64,000 nucleotides of DNA from Streptomyces chrestomyceticus JCM 4735 (GCF_003865135.1 NZ_BHZC01000001.1:5146001-5210000); one strand, 5' to 3'. Counted from the first letter of the stretch, positions 1 to 9,266 are shown. Translations and numbers: made by a program. Notes: generated by a model from the letters alone, not told the origin.

Positions 1-565
1 GCCGGCCGCCGCCGAGGACCCGCCAGTGCTCCACGCGCCGGTCGAGTTCGGCCTCCAGGCCGTGGTCCTCGACGGGCCGGGCCCACATCTCCAGTACCTC
101 CGGGGCGATGCCGGGCAGGTCCTCGACGGGCACCTGGACGCCGTCCGGGCGGGTGTACGGGGTGGTGCTCATCGCGTTGGTGCCGATCAGGGTGGCGCTC
201 AGGATCCGGTCGGGGTGGTCGGCGAGGGCGATCTGCGTCAGCATCCCGCCGAGCGACATTCCCACCAGGTGCGCCCGCTCGACGCCGAGGCCGTCGAGGA
301 CGCGGACGATGTCCTCCGCCAGGTCCGTGATGCGGTACGGCCGCTCGTCGAAGGGCCAGGTGGAGCGGCCCGTGTCGCGGTGGTCGTAACGGATGACCCG
401 GTGCTGGACGGCGAGCGCGTCGACGAACGGCTCCGGCCAGCCCAGGCCGGACGCCTGTGCGCCCATGACCAGCAGCAGCGGGGGCGCGTCGGCCGGTCCG
501 CGCCGGTCGGTCCACAGGCGTACGCCGGGAGCCGCCTCGACGAACCGCTGGTGTGCCTGGTGCAT
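1..565 (-). CDS. alpha/beta hydrolase, 3' end outside the window
   Basis: The gene reads leftward off the window edge, leaving 188 N-terminal residues. The ATG at 565 follows a GGAAGGA ribosome site. The visible part has the alpha/beta hydrolase pattern: a strand leading to an oxyanion-like VMGAQAS segment, a YDHRDTGRS loop and the nucleophile elbow GMSLGG, where Ser is the predicted nucleophile. The catalytic acid and His would lie beyond the edge. The HRDTGRS signature is common in epoxide-hydrolase, haloperoxidase and esterase-like members, so the substrate cannot be read. A perfect inverted repeat (590-615) lies just upstream and probably controls it. The fold is fairly certain and the reaction unknown. 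Confidence 0.85.
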   Translation of the reverse strand, partial: MHQAHQRFVEAAPGVRLWTDRRGPADAPPLLLVMGAQASGLGWPEPFVDALAVQHRVIRYDHRDTGRSTWPFDERPYRITDLAEDIVRVLDGLGVERAHLVGMSLGGMLTQIALADHPDRILSATLIGTNAMSTTPYTRPDGVQVPVEDLPGIAPEVLEMWARPVEDHGLEAELDRRVEHWRVLGGGR

Positions 566-589
566 GGGGGAGTTCCTTCCGGCCGAATA

Positions 590-615
590 AGCGAGACGAG
601 TCGTATCGTCTCGCT
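590..615. promoter_or_regulatory. perfect 10-bp inverted repeat, probable operator
   Basis: AGCGAGACGA (590-599) and TCGTCTCGCT (606-615) are exact inverted repeats separated by 6 bp. The site lies 25 bp upstream of the hydrolase start and about 85 bp upstream of the TetR start. Size and symmetry suit a dimeric TetR-type repressor, but it does not resemble the other operator pair in this region, so a different regulator may bind it. Confidence 0.6.
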
Positions 616-659
616 AACGGAGCGATCGCGTCAAGAGGCGGCGGACAAGGCGGGAAAAC

Positions 660-680
660 GTAAACTTACTTGGCGGTAAA
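660..680. promoter_or_regulatory. probable TetR autoregulatory operator
   Basis: The sequence GTAAACTTACTTGGCGGTAA lies 20 bp upstream of the tetR ATG. It matches 16 of 20 positions of the site between the MaoC and acyl-CoA ligase genes (2499-2518) and contains an imperfect palindrome, TTAC-N6-GTAA. The recurrence suggests that the TetR protein binds both sites. Confidence 0.6.
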
Positions 681-699
681 GGGGTGGGACGGGAGGGCA

Positions 700-1368
700 A
701 TGGGCGTGGGAGCTGTGAAGAGCAAGCGGATGCCGCGGGCCGTACGGGAGCAGCAGATGCTCGACGCGGCCGTGCTGACCTTCGCGCGGCGCGGTTACCG
801 GGCGGCCTCGATGGACGAGATCGCCGAGGTGGCGGGGGTGTCCAAGCCGCTGGTCTATCTGTACCTGAACTCCAAGGAGGAGCTGTTCAGCGCCGTGATC
901 CGGCGGGAGTCGGCGGCGCTCGCGGAGGCGGTACGCGCCGCGGTGGAGCCGGACGCGCCCGCCGACCGGCAGCTCTGGAGCGGGCTGAAAGGATTCTTCG
1001 CACATACGGCCGAGCATCCGGACGGCTGGGCGGTACTGCACCAGCAGGCCCGTACGCAGGGGGAACCGTTCGCGGTCGAAGTCGCCGCGATGCGGGCGGA
1101 GATCGTCGAGTTCGTCACGGCGATGATCGGCGCGGCGGCCCAGGAGGCGGGCTGCGGCCGGGAACCGGCCGCGCGCGAAGTCTCCGGCCTGGCGCACGCG
1201 CTGGTGGGGGCCGCCGAATCACTGGCCGACTGGGCCAACGGCCGGGGCGGCGGGGCGGTGCCGGGGGAGCGCCCGTCGGCCAAGGAGACGGCGGCGACGC
1301 TGATGAACTTCGCCTGGGCCGGGTTGGGGCGGTTGATGGACGGAGAGCGGTGGTCGCCGGGCGGGTGA
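700..1368 (+). CDS. TetR/AcrR family transcriptional regulator
   Basis: This is a 222-residue repressor-type DNA-binding protein. An N-terminal TetR helix-turn-helix spans about residues 15-62, with the typical SMDEIAEVAGVSKPLVYLYL recognition segment and the SKEELF continuation. The C-terminal part is the variable ligand-binding and dimerisation domain. The ATG at 700 was chosen because GGGAGG sits just before it; an upstream TTG at 670 would place the start inside the putative operator. The downstream genes encode a MaoC hydratase and an acyl-CoA ligase, and the same operator-like sequence precedes both units. The natural ligand may therefore be an acyl-CoA, although that is inference. Confidence 0.9.
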   Translation: MGVGAVKSKRMPRAVREQQMLDAAVLTFARRGYRAASMDEIAEVAGVSKPLVYLYLNSKEELFSAVIRRESAALAEAVRAAVEPDAPADRQLWSGLKGFFAHTAEHPDGWAVLHQQARTQGEPFAVEVAAMRAEIVEFVTAMIGAAAQEAGCGREPAAREVSGLAHALVGAAESLADWANGRGGGAVPGERPSAKETAATLMNFAWAGLGRLMDGERWSPGG

Positions 1369-1449
1369 GGGGTGGCCGGGTGATGTGATGCGGGTCCGGG
1401 GGCGGGCCCTCCAGGGGCGGGCCACGTCGGGCCGGCGGGCCGGCAGGCG

Positions 1450-2373
1450 TCACATGTCCGTCTCCACCCTCCCCTCCAGGTGGACGCGCGCCCGCCCCTC
1501 GGGCGCGCCGCGCAACTGGAACGTGCCGCCGTTGCGCGTGGTCTCGTAGGCGTACGCGACGGTGGCGGGCAGCAGGACCGGGGAGCGGAATTCCGCCGAG
1601 ATGCGCAGCGTCGCCGTACCCGGCAGCACCGCCTCGGCGGCGCAGCGCGCGAAGGTCCACATGCCGTGCGCGATGGCGCGCGGGAAGCCGAGCGGGCGGG
1701 CCGTCAGGGCGTGCAGGTGGATCGGGTTGTAGTCGCCGGAGACGGCGGCGTGGCGGCGGCCGAGGTCGGCGGGCAGGCGCCATCGGGCCCGTACGGGCAG
1801 GTCGCGGCCGCTGCTCGAAGGGCCGGGCGCCCTGGGGGAGTCGGGGGCGCCGTCCCCGCGCGGACCGCTGCTCCCGGCCGTCCGGTGCCGCGCCAGATAC
1901 GTGCTCCGGTCGTGCCACACCAGCGCGCCACCGCGGCGCGCCTCGGTGGTCATCACCACCTCGGTGCCCCGGCGGTGCGGCCGCAACGCGCCCGCGAACA
2001 CCGTCAGTTCGAGCGTGTCGGTCGGGTGCAGCGGCGCGTACTGGGTGATCTCGATGCCGGTGTGCACCAGGCCGAGCATCGGCAGCGGGAAGTCCCGCGC
2101 GCTCATCAGCCGGGCGGCCAGCGGAAATCCGAGGATGTGCGGATAGGTGACGGGCAGCGGCTCGGTGGCGTCGTACCCGCAGACCCGGGCGTACGTGGCG
2201 GCCCGGCCCAGCCCGATGCGGACGGCGGGCAGGACGAGGCGGGTGCGCGGCAGGGCGGCGTCCGGCCGCGGATGCTTGCCGAAGCCGGTCAGCACGCCCT
2301 TGGCCAGTACGGGCATCAGCCGCGGCGCGCGGGTCAGGCCGGTGGACGCGCCGCCCGGTACGTCGGCCGCCAT
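1450..2373 (-). CDS. MaoC-like (R)-specific enoyl-CoA/ACP hydratase family protein
   Basis: This is a 307-residue hot-dog fold hydratase of the double hot-dog type seen in mycobacterial HtdX-like proteins. The C-terminal half has the hydratase signature: SGDYNPIH, a spacer, then GFPRAIAHGMW, which holds the expected catalytic Asp and His. Such enzymes hydrate trans-2-enoyl thioesters in fatty-acid metabolism. The start is uncertain: the frame stays open to a TTG at 2484, but the extra 37 residues are low in family character, so the ATG at 2373 is used. The gene is divergent from the acyl-CoA ligase, with a TetR operator-like palindrome between them. Confidence 0.85.
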   Translation of the reverse strand: MAADVPGGASTGLTRAPRLMPVLAKGVLTGFGKHPRPDAALPRTRLVLPAVRIGLGRAATYARVCGYDATEPLPVTYPHILGFPLAARLMSARDFPLPMLGLVHTGIEITQYAPLHPTDTLELTVFAGALRPHRRGTEVVMTTEARRGGALVWHDRSTYLARHRTAGSSGPRGDGAPDSPRAPGPSSSGRDLPVRARWRLPADLGRRHAAVSGDYNPIHLHALTARPLGFPRAIAHGMWTFARCAAEAVLPGTATLRISAEFRSPVLLPATVAYAYETTRNGGTFQLRGAPEGRARVHLEGRVETDM

Positions 2374-2498
2374 CAGGCACCCGGCCGGAGGAGCGGTGCG
2401 GTCGGCGGGCGGCCCGTGCGAGGGGAGCGGAGGAGGCCCGGGGCGGCAGCGGTGGGAGGAAGACGGTGTTCGGGCATTGGCCAACTCCTGGTCCTCGC

Positions 2499-2524
2499 GT
2501 AAATTTACTTCGAAGTAAGGTTAC
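2499..2524. promoter_or_regulatory. palindromic operator between the MaoC and acyl-CoA ligase genes
   Basis: TTACTTCGAAGTAA (2505-2518) is a perfect 14-bp palindrome. Outer half-sites GTAA (2499-2502) and TTAC (2521-2524) extend it to 26 bp with few mismatches. On the minus strand a promoter-like CCGACA, 17 bp, TAAATT overlaps it, so a bound repressor would block the MaoC promoter. It matches the sequence upstream of the nearby tetR gene. Confidence 0.65.
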
Positions 2525-2688
2525 TGTCGGGTCAGGTGTTGGTCGAGAGCGCGAACCTGCGGGCCGCGCGCCGCCCCGGCCGCCCAACGGGCCTGCTCCT
2601 CCGGCCCGTTGACAGCCGCCGGCCGCTGTGCCGCGCCGGCCGCCGCGCCGCGCACACCCTGCGACCACCGTGAGACGAGGAGCCGCTC

Positions 2689-4692
2689 GTGTCCAGTCAG
2701 CAACGGCAAGGCGGGCCACCGGCGCCCGCTCCGGCGGAGCCGCGCATCCAGGTGCGGGACGGGGCCGTGCGGGAGGTGTCCGTACCGCCGCTGGTGGCGC
2801 CGGTGCGCACCGGTTCCCTGGGAGACATCCCCTTCGACAACGCCGCGCAAGCGCCCGGCGAGGCCGTACTGGCGCGCAAGAAGGCGGGCGGTGACGCCGG
2901 GGGCGCGTGGCGGGACGTGAGCGCCGCCGAGTTCGCCGCCGAGGTGCTCGCCGTGGCCAAGGGCCTGATCGCGCACGGGCTGCGGGCGGGCGACCGGCTG
3001 GCCATCATGGCCCGTACGACGTACGAGTGGACGCTGATCGACTTCGCCGCGTGGGCGGCCGGGCTGGTCACCGTGCCCGTCTACCCGACCTCCTCGGCCC
3101 ACCAGGCGCACTGGATCCTCCAGGACTCGGGGGCGGCGGCCTGCGTCGTGGAGAGCGTCGCGGAGGCCCGGCTGGTGAGCGGCGTCCGGTCCGGGCTGCC
3201 CGGACTGCGCCACCTGTGGCAACTGGACACCGGCGCCGTGCCGCAGATCGTGGCGGCCGGGCGGCCGGTCCCGGACGCCCTGGTGACCGAACGGCGGGCG
3301 GCCACCGGCCCGTCGGACATCGCCACCCTCGTCTACACCTCCGGCACCACCGGCCGCCCCAAGGGCTGCGTCCTGACCCACGGCAACTTCTTCACCGAGG
3401 TGGACAACGCGATCGAACTGCTGCACCCGGTCTTCCGGTCGGTCAGCAGCGAACCCGCCTCGACGCTGCTCTTCCTGCCCCTGTCGCACGTCTTCGGCCG
3501 GATGGTCGCGGTCGGCTGTCTGCGCGCCCGGGTACGGCTCGGCCACGCGCCCAGCATCCGTACCGAGGACCTCCTGGCCGACCTGGCCGCCTTCCGGCCG
3601 ACGTTCCTGCTCGCGATCCCCTACGTCCTGGAGAAGGTCTACAACACCGGCCGCGCCACGGCCGAGAAGATGGGCCGGGCCGCGTCCTTCGACCGCGCCG
3701 CCGCGGTCGCGCGGCGCTACGGGGAAGCCGTCGAGGCGCAGGAGCACGGCACGGGCAGCGGCCCCGGCGTGGCGCTGAAGGCGGCCCGGCGGATGTACGA
3801 CCCGCTGGTCTACCGCCGTATCCGCGCCGCGCTCGGCGGCAAGGTCCGCTACGCGATCTGCGGCGGCTCCCCGCTCGGACGGCGGCTCGCGGCCTTCTAC
3901 GCGGGCGCCGGCATCGAGATCTTCGAGGGGTACGGGCTCACCGAGACCACCGCGGCCGCCACCCTCACCCCGCCGCTGAAGCCCCGGATCGGCACGGTCG
4001 GCCGGCCGCTGCCCGGCACCGCCGTACGGATAGCGGACGACGGGGAGGTGCTGCTGCGCGGCGGACAGGTCTTCAGCGGGTACTGGGACGCGGCGACCGG
4101 CGGGCCGCTGCCGGCCGGGGACGTGGACGAGAGCGGGGCGGGCGAGGGTGTGGGCGCGGGCGCCGGAGCCGGTGCGGAGGGCGGCGGCTGGCTGGCGACC
4201 GGTGACATCGGCGCCCTGGACGCGGACGGCTATCTGACCATCACCGGCCGCAAGAAGGAGATGATCGTCACCTCCGGCGGCAAGAACGTCGCCCCGGCCC
4301 CGCTGGAGGACCGGCTGCGGGCACATCCGCTGGTCGGCCAGTGCATGGTCGTCGGCGACGGCCGCCCGTACGTCACCGCGCTGGTCACGCTGGAGCCGGA
4401 CGGGCTGGCGCACTGGCGGCAGATGCGGAAGAAGCAGCAGGTGCCGTTGGCGGAACTGGTCCGCGACGAGGCGCTGCTGGCCGACCTCCAGGACGCGGTG
4501 GACGACGCCAACCAGCTCGTCTCGCGCGCCGAATCGATACGCCGGTTCACCGTGCTGCCGGTCGACTTCACGGAGGAGGCCGGTCACCTCACCCCGTCCA
4601 TGAAGCTGCGGCGGGCCGCCATCGCGCGTGACTTCGGCGCGGAGATAAAGGAGTTGTACGGGAACGGGTACGGAAACGGGCCGGGGTACTGA
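2689..4692 (+). CDS. long-chain fatty acid-CoA ligase (AMP-forming)
   Basis: This 667-residue adenylate-forming enzyme activates fatty acids to acyl-CoA through an acyl-AMP intermediate. The P-loop-like motif YTSGTTGRPKG begins at residue 216. The GYGLTETT adenylation motif is near residue 415, a TGDIG motif near 506 and GRKKEMI follows, as in FadD15-type ligases of actinobacteria. The GTG at 2689 has a GAGGAG site 7 bp upstream. A Gly/Ala/Glu-rich insert of about 20 residues (around 480-500) interrupts the segment before TGDIG and is probably a surface loop. It is divergent from the MaoC hydratase and the two probably share TetR control. Confidence 0.93.
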   Translation: MSSQQRQGGPPAPAPAEPRIQVRDGAVREVSVPPLVAPVRTGSLGDIPFDNAAQAPGEAVLARKKAGGDAGGAWRDVSAAEFAAEVLAVAKGLIAHGLRAGDRLAIMARTTYEWTLIDFAAWAAGLVTVPVYPTSSAHQAHWILQDSGAAACVVESVAEARLVSGVRSGLPGLRHLWQLDTGAVPQIVAAGRPVPDALVTERRAATGPSDIATLVYTSGTTGRPKGCVLTHGNFFTEVDNAIELLHPVFRSVSSEPASTLLFLPLSHVFGRMVAVGCLRARVRLGHAPSIRTEDLLADLAAFRPTFLLAIPYVLEKVYNTGRATAEKMGRAASFDRAAAVARRYGEAVEAQEHGTGSGPGVALKAARRMYDPLVYRRIRAALGGKVRYAICGGSPLGRRLAAFYAGAGIEIFEGYGLTETTAAATLTPPLKPRIGTVGRPLPGTAVRIADDGEVLLRGGQVFSGYWDAATGGPLPAGDVDESGAGEGVGAGAGAGAEGGGWLATGDIGALDADGYLTITGRKKEMIVTSGGKNVAPAPLEDRLRAHPLVGQCMVVGDGRPYVTALVTLEPDGLAHWRQMRKKQQVPLAELVRDEALLADLQDAVDDANQLVSRAESIRRFTVLPVDFTEEAGHLTPSMKLRRAAIARDFGAEIKELYGNGYGNGPGY

Positions 4693-4756
4693 TGCTCCGT
4701 TAACTGACCGGCGGGTAACCTCGTATGCGGCGCCGCCGAGACCGGCCCGGCAGACC

Positions 4757-4799
4757 GGAACCCCGTGTCACCTCTGTGGGGGAAGTGGCACGGGGTTCC
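4757..4799. terminator. bidirectional terminator between convergent genes
   Basis: GGAACCCCGTG (4757-4767) and CACGGGGTTCC (4789-4799) are exact inverted repeats. The stem extends inward through TCAC/GTGG. It sits between the ends of the acyl-CoA ligase gene and the convergent lipase gene. The T tail (TCTT) is weak, as is usual in high-GC genomes. Confidence 0.75.
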
Positions 4800-4866
4800 T
4801 CTTGGGGCACCGGACATCGGGCCCCGGGCACCGGCTATCGGCCGCCGGGGCCCTGCCGCCGTCCGC

Positions 4867-6123
4867 TCAGCCGCAGTTGCCGTGCGCCGGCTTCCCGGCG
4901 AAGCGGCCCGCGAGCCAGTCGGCGGCCGGTACGGCACCCGCGACCGCGCCGACGACGTGCTCACCCAGCGGGATCGGGGCCCACCGCACCTCGGCGCCCT
5001 TGGCGCACCAGTCCGTACGCAGTTGCTTGCCGACGCCGTACGGAATCAGCTCGTCGAGCGTGCCGTGGTAGAGGAACACCGGCGCGTCCGGCCTGCGCGT
5101 ACCGAGGTCCGACTCCCGCAGCCGCTGCTGCCAGTCGGCCTCGTACAGCGGGTTCTTGACCGTGACGTCGGAGATCTTCTTGAAGGCACCGGCGATGGCG
5201 TCGATGGCCACGCAGTTCTTCTTCATGAAGTCGACGTAGTGCCGGCCCTTGTCGTTCAGGTACTTCGCCAGGTCCAGCTCCGGGAACGCGGCGTCCTGGC
5301 CGACGGCCGCCATCAGGATCAGACCCGCGCCGACATTGCCGTTGTTGAAGTCGGCGACCTTGAGCAGGTCGGCCGGGACACCGCCCGTCGCGGTGCCTTT
5401 GACCTTGAGTTCGGGCGCGTACGTACTGTGCAGCTCGGCCGCCCAGCTAGAGGCTTGCCCGCCCTGTGAATAGCCCATGATCCCGACCGGGGAGTCCTCG
5501 GTGACGCCCGCGCGCACGGCACCGGGCAGCCGCTGCGCGGCGCGCGCGGCGTCGAGGACGGCCTGCCCCTCGGCGCGGCCGACGGTGTAGGTGTGGTCGC
5601 CGGGTGTGCCCAGGCCCTCGTAGTCGGTCACGGCGACCGCCCAGCCGCGGGCCGTGAGCTGCTGGATGAGGTTGGCCTCGACGGTGGTGCCCTTGGGGAA
5701 GCCGGCCGAGGGCGCGCACGTGTCGGCGAGGCCGACCGTACCGACGGCGTACGTGACCAGCGGGCGCGGCCCGGTACGGCCGTCGTCCGGGACGATGACC
5801 GTGCCGGAGACGACGTTCGGGGTGCCCTTGGCGGTGGTCGAGCGGTACTCCATGTGCCAGGCGCGGGTGCGGGTCGGCTGGCCTGGCAGCGGGTGGAAGG
5901 AGGTGGGGGAGGACGCCACGATGTCGCCCGGACGGGCGCTGTCCGCCTGGGCGGACGTGGCGTGCGGGGCGGACGGGGCTGTAGCAGCCTCGGGGGTCGA
6001 GGGGGCGGAACGCGCGGTGGCCGTGGCGCTCGGGAGACCGAGCGAGAGGGCGAGTGCCGTGGCGGCGGTGAGGGCGGTACCGCGCAGCGCGCGGGTGGCA
6101 CGGGTGGCGCGGGGGTGCACCAT
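4867..6123 (-). CDS. secreted lipase (LIP family alpha/beta hydrolase)
   Basis: This 418-residue protein begins with an Arg-rich N-terminus and an Ala/Leu hydrophobic stretch ending near an AXA-type site, a typical Sec or Tat signal peptide. The mature part matches the secretory lipase family. It has the nucleophile elbow GYSQGG with Ser219, preceded by DYEGLGTPG, and a late segment (LYHGTLDELIPY) containing the probable catalytic Asp. Substrates are probably lipid esters outside the cell. The upstream AraC-type regulator lies 93 bp away on the same strand and may control it. Confidence 0.85.
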   Translation of the reverse strand: MVHPRATRATRALRGTALTAATALALSLGLPSATATARSAPSTPEAATAPSAPHATSAQADSARPGDIVASSPTSFHPLPGQPTRTRAWHMEYRSTTAKGTPNVVSGTVIVPDDGRTGPRPLVTYAVGTVGLADTCAPSAGFPKGTTVEANLIQQLTARGWAVAVTDYEGLGTPGDHTYTVGRAEGQAVLDAARAAQRLPGAVRAGVTEDSPVGIMGYSQGGQASSWAAELHSTYAPELKVKGTATGGVPADLLKVADFNNGNVGAGLILMAAVGQDAAFPELDLAKYLNDKGRHYVDFMKKNCVAIDAIAGAFKKISDVTVKNPLYEADWQQRLRESDLGTRRPDAPVFLYHGTLDELIPYGVGKQLRTDWCAKGAEVRWAPIPLGEHVVGAVAGAVPAADWLAGRFAGKPAHGNCG

Positions 6124-6216
6124 GCGGCTCTCCCAACGGTCCGGGGGGAGGTTCAGGACGGTTCGACTGGGGTGACCGTAGGGACTCGGCGCTACGGACG
6201 GCGCTGACCGGGACGC

Positions 6217-7368
6217 TCAGCTTTGCTGACCCGGCGGAGCGCCCGCCGCCCGCGGACGCAGCCGGTACGCACCCGGCGTGGTCCCCGTCCACCGCCGGAA
6301 CGCCCGGTGGAAGGCGGTGTCCTCGGAGAAACCGAGCCGCGCCGCCAGCTCGGCGATCGGCTCCCGGCCCGCCGCCAGCGAGCTGATCGCCGCGTCCCGG
6401 CGCACCGCGTCCTTCAGCCGCCGGTACGAGGTGCCCTCCTCCTGGAGCCGGCGGCGCAGCGTCGCCGGGCTCACCGCCAGTCGCGCCGCGACCTCGGCCA
6501 CCTCCGGCAGCCGGGCCGGGCCCGTGGCGCCCAGGGCGAGGACGAGCGTGCGCCGCACCCGCTCGGTGACGGTCGTGCCGTACTCCCGGCGGCTCAGCAG
6601 ATCGGCGGGCGCCCGCCGCAGCATCGCCGTCAGCGCCGCCTCGTCCCGGACGACCGGCGCCGCCAGCCAGCGGGCGTCGAAGGCCGCCGCGGTGCGCGGG
6701 GCCCCGAAGCGCACCGCACAGCCGAAGAGCAGCTCGTACTCGTGCGCGTGGGCGGGGGCGGGGTGGGCGAAGCGGGCGTGGCGCAGCGGGATGCGGCGGC
6801 CGATCAGCCAACTGGAGAGCCGGTGCCAGATGATCATCACGGACTCGGCGAGGAAGGTGGCCTCGGGGTACGGGCGCAGATCGGTACGGATCGAGAACTC
6901 GGCGGTGGCGGACGCGGCGCCGAGGCCGGACGCGGCCCCGTACCCGTACTCGGAGGCGGTCCCGGCCCCTGAGGCGCTCCCGGGCCCGTCGGAACAGGCC
7001 CCCGTCCCGCCCTCACCCCCCACCGTCACCGCCATCTCCGGCCCGCCCGGGAACAGCCCGTAGAACCGCACGGCCCGCTCCAGCGCCGTACCGAGATCGG
7101 GGCAGCCCAGGCAGGCGAGGCCCATCATGGCGAACGTGCCCCGGCGGCTGGGCAGCGGCCCGAGCCCCAGGAACTCGTCGCCCGTCGCCCGCTGCACCTC
7201 CTTGACCAGCCGTGCGAACCGGTCGGCGCCGATCCGGGCCCGTTCGTCCCCCAGCAGCAGCGGAGAGATCCGCGCCGCCTGCAACAGCGGCACGGTGTCC
7301 ACACCCGCCCGCCGCACACCGCTGAGTACGGCCCGCACATGGTGCACGGCGATGGTCGGCCCGGTCAT
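6217..7368 (-). CDS. AraC family transcriptional regulator with Arabinose_bd-type sensor domain
   Basis: This 383-residue regulator has an N-terminal sensor domain of the kind found in OruR/ArgR-like AraC proteins (about residues 10-210) and a C-terminal AraC double helix-turn-helix (about 285-375). The HTH carries the familiar LGFSEDTAFHRAFRRWTG segment. A Gly/Ala/Ser/Tyr-rich insert of about 40 residues around positions 115-160 breaks the sensor domain and is unusual for the family. The gene lies immediately upstream of and codirectional with the lipase gene, so lipase control is plausible but unproven. Confidence 0.9.
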   Translation of the reverse strand: MTGPTIAVHHVRAVLSGVRRAGVDTVPLLQAARISPLLLGDERARIGADRFARLVKEVQRATGDEFLGLGPLPSRRGTFAMMGLACLGCPDLGTALERAVRFYGLFPGGPEMAVTVGGEGGTGACSDGPGSASGAGTASEYGYGAASGLGAASATAEFSIRTDLRPYPEATFLAESVMIIWHRLSSWLIGRRIPLRHARFAHPAPAHAHEYELLFGCAVRFGAPRTAAAFDARWLAAPVVRDEAALTAMLRRAPADLLSRREYGTTVTERVRRTLVLALGATGPARLPEVAEVAARLAVSPATLRRRLQEEGTSYRRLKDAVRRDAAISSLAAGREPIAELAARLGFSEDTAFHRAFRRWTGTTPGAYRLRPRAAGAPPGQQS

Positions 7369-7487
7369 GACCCTGCACGGTAGCCGCGGGGGCCGAAGAG
7401 GTCAGGAGGGGCGGCAGCGACGTATTCCGGCGGCGGTGGGGGAAAGGGCAGCGGCCGGCGGTGCGGGAAAGGCAGGACGGGAAAGGC

Positions 7488-7530
7488 AGGAGCCCCGTCC
7501 CCTTCCCCGAAAGGAAGGAGCGGGGCTCCT
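7488..7530 (-). terminator. terminator downstream of the cold shock gene
   Basis: AGGAGCCCCG (7488-7497) pairs exactly with CGGGGCTCCT (7521-7530). A second inner stem, CCTTCC/GGAAGG, closes on CCGAAA, giving a stacked hairpin 43 bp downstream of the csp stop codon. Confidence 0.8.
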
Positions 7531-7572
7531 TGGGTACTGCTAAGTCGACCGCGATCGGTCGGACCGGGCAAC

Positions 7573-7776
7573 TCAGACCGGCGTGACGTTCTCCGCCTGC
7601 GGACCCTTCGGGCCCTGCGTGACGTCGAAGTTCACCTGCTGGTTCTCTTCCAGGGAACGGAAGCCAGTGGCGTTGATCGCAGAGTAGTGGACGAAGACAT
7701 CCGGGCCGCCGCCGTCCTGGGCGATGAAGCCGAAGCCCTTTTCAGCGTTGAACCACTTCACGGTTCCGGTAGCCAT
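7573..7776 (-). CDS. cold shock protein, CspA family
   Basis: This 67-residue single cold-shock domain protein binds single-stranded RNA and DNA and acts as an RNA chaperone. RNP1 is KGFGFI (residues 13-18) and RNP2 is VFVHY (27-31), with the conserved TVKWFN start. The ATG at 7776 was chosen over an upstream in-frame start because AAGGAGGGC lies just before it. The leader contains a hairpin followed by a T-rich tract and may attenuate transcription; a hairpin terminator follows the gene. Confidence 0.97.
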   Translation of the reverse strand: MATGTVKWFNAEKGFGFIAQDGGGPDVFVHYSAINATGFRSLEENQQVNFDVTQGPKGPQAENVTPV

Positions 7777-7840
7777 AAGCCCTCCTTGGGCCAAAGGGTT
7801 GCCCTGCTCCAGAACCTGCGAGAAGTCTGAAAACTACAAA

Positions 7841-7869
7841 AGCCTGCGGCGTCACATGCTCCGCAGGCT
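7841..7869 (-). promoter_or_regulatory. terminator-like hairpin in the csp leader (possible attenuator)
   Basis: AGCCTGCGG (7841-7849) and CCGCAGGCT (7861-7869) are exact inverted repeats with an 11-nt loop. Read in the csp direction, the hairpin is followed by TTTTGTAGTTTT, a proper intrinsic terminator layout, 65 nt before the start codon. A minus-strand TAGGCT (7912-7907) could be the -10 box and would give a leader of about 120 nt. Confidence 0.6.
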
Positions 7870-8016
7870 CTGTACTGCAAGGGAAACCAAACTGCAACTT
7901 GCGCTGAGCCTAGCACGGGGCGCTTGGAGGGCGGAAGAGCCAAAGATCACGTTTACCCGAGCGGTGCAGTGGCCATGGGCGGCCCCGCCGCACCGTCCGG
8001 CAGCCCCCGGGTCTAG

Positions 8017-8925
<909 letters not shown>

Positions 8926-8951
8926 CCCCCGATTCCGGCGGCGAATTCCGC

Positions 8952-9225
8952 GCGTACGGAACGCATACGGATCGCGTACGGAACCTGAACAGAACGCGTA
9001 GGGAACGCGCGGAAGGCATGCGCGAGTGGTACGTGAGCTGTGCGGGAAGTAGTGCGAAAGGTATGCGAAAAGTGCACGAAAGGCACGGGTAACGCGTACG
9101 GAGAAGTGCGGAAGTCGTACGGGGGGCGTACGGAACCCGCACGGAAGTTCCCAAGGAAGCCCGAACGGAACCCCGGCCGGAAGTCAGCCGGGAAGCCGTC
9201 CGTGAAGTCGCCCGGGAAGCCGTCC
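8952..9225. repeat. degenerate phased 11-bp tandem repeats in a non-coding gap
   Basis: The 341-bp space between mqnA and the convergent esterase gene holds a purine-rich array with an 11-bp register. The first units are GCGTACGGAAC (8952), GCATACGGATC (8963), GCGTACGGAAC (8974), CTGAACAGAAC (8985) and GCGTAGGGAAC (8996). Similar units continue with drift to about 9148, then become weaker to about 9225. The period is not a multiple of three, which argues against coding. No other feature is seen in this gap. Confidence 0.75.
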
Positions 9226-9266
9226 GGAAAAAGTGAGAAAGACGTACGAAATGCCCGGCCGGCGTG

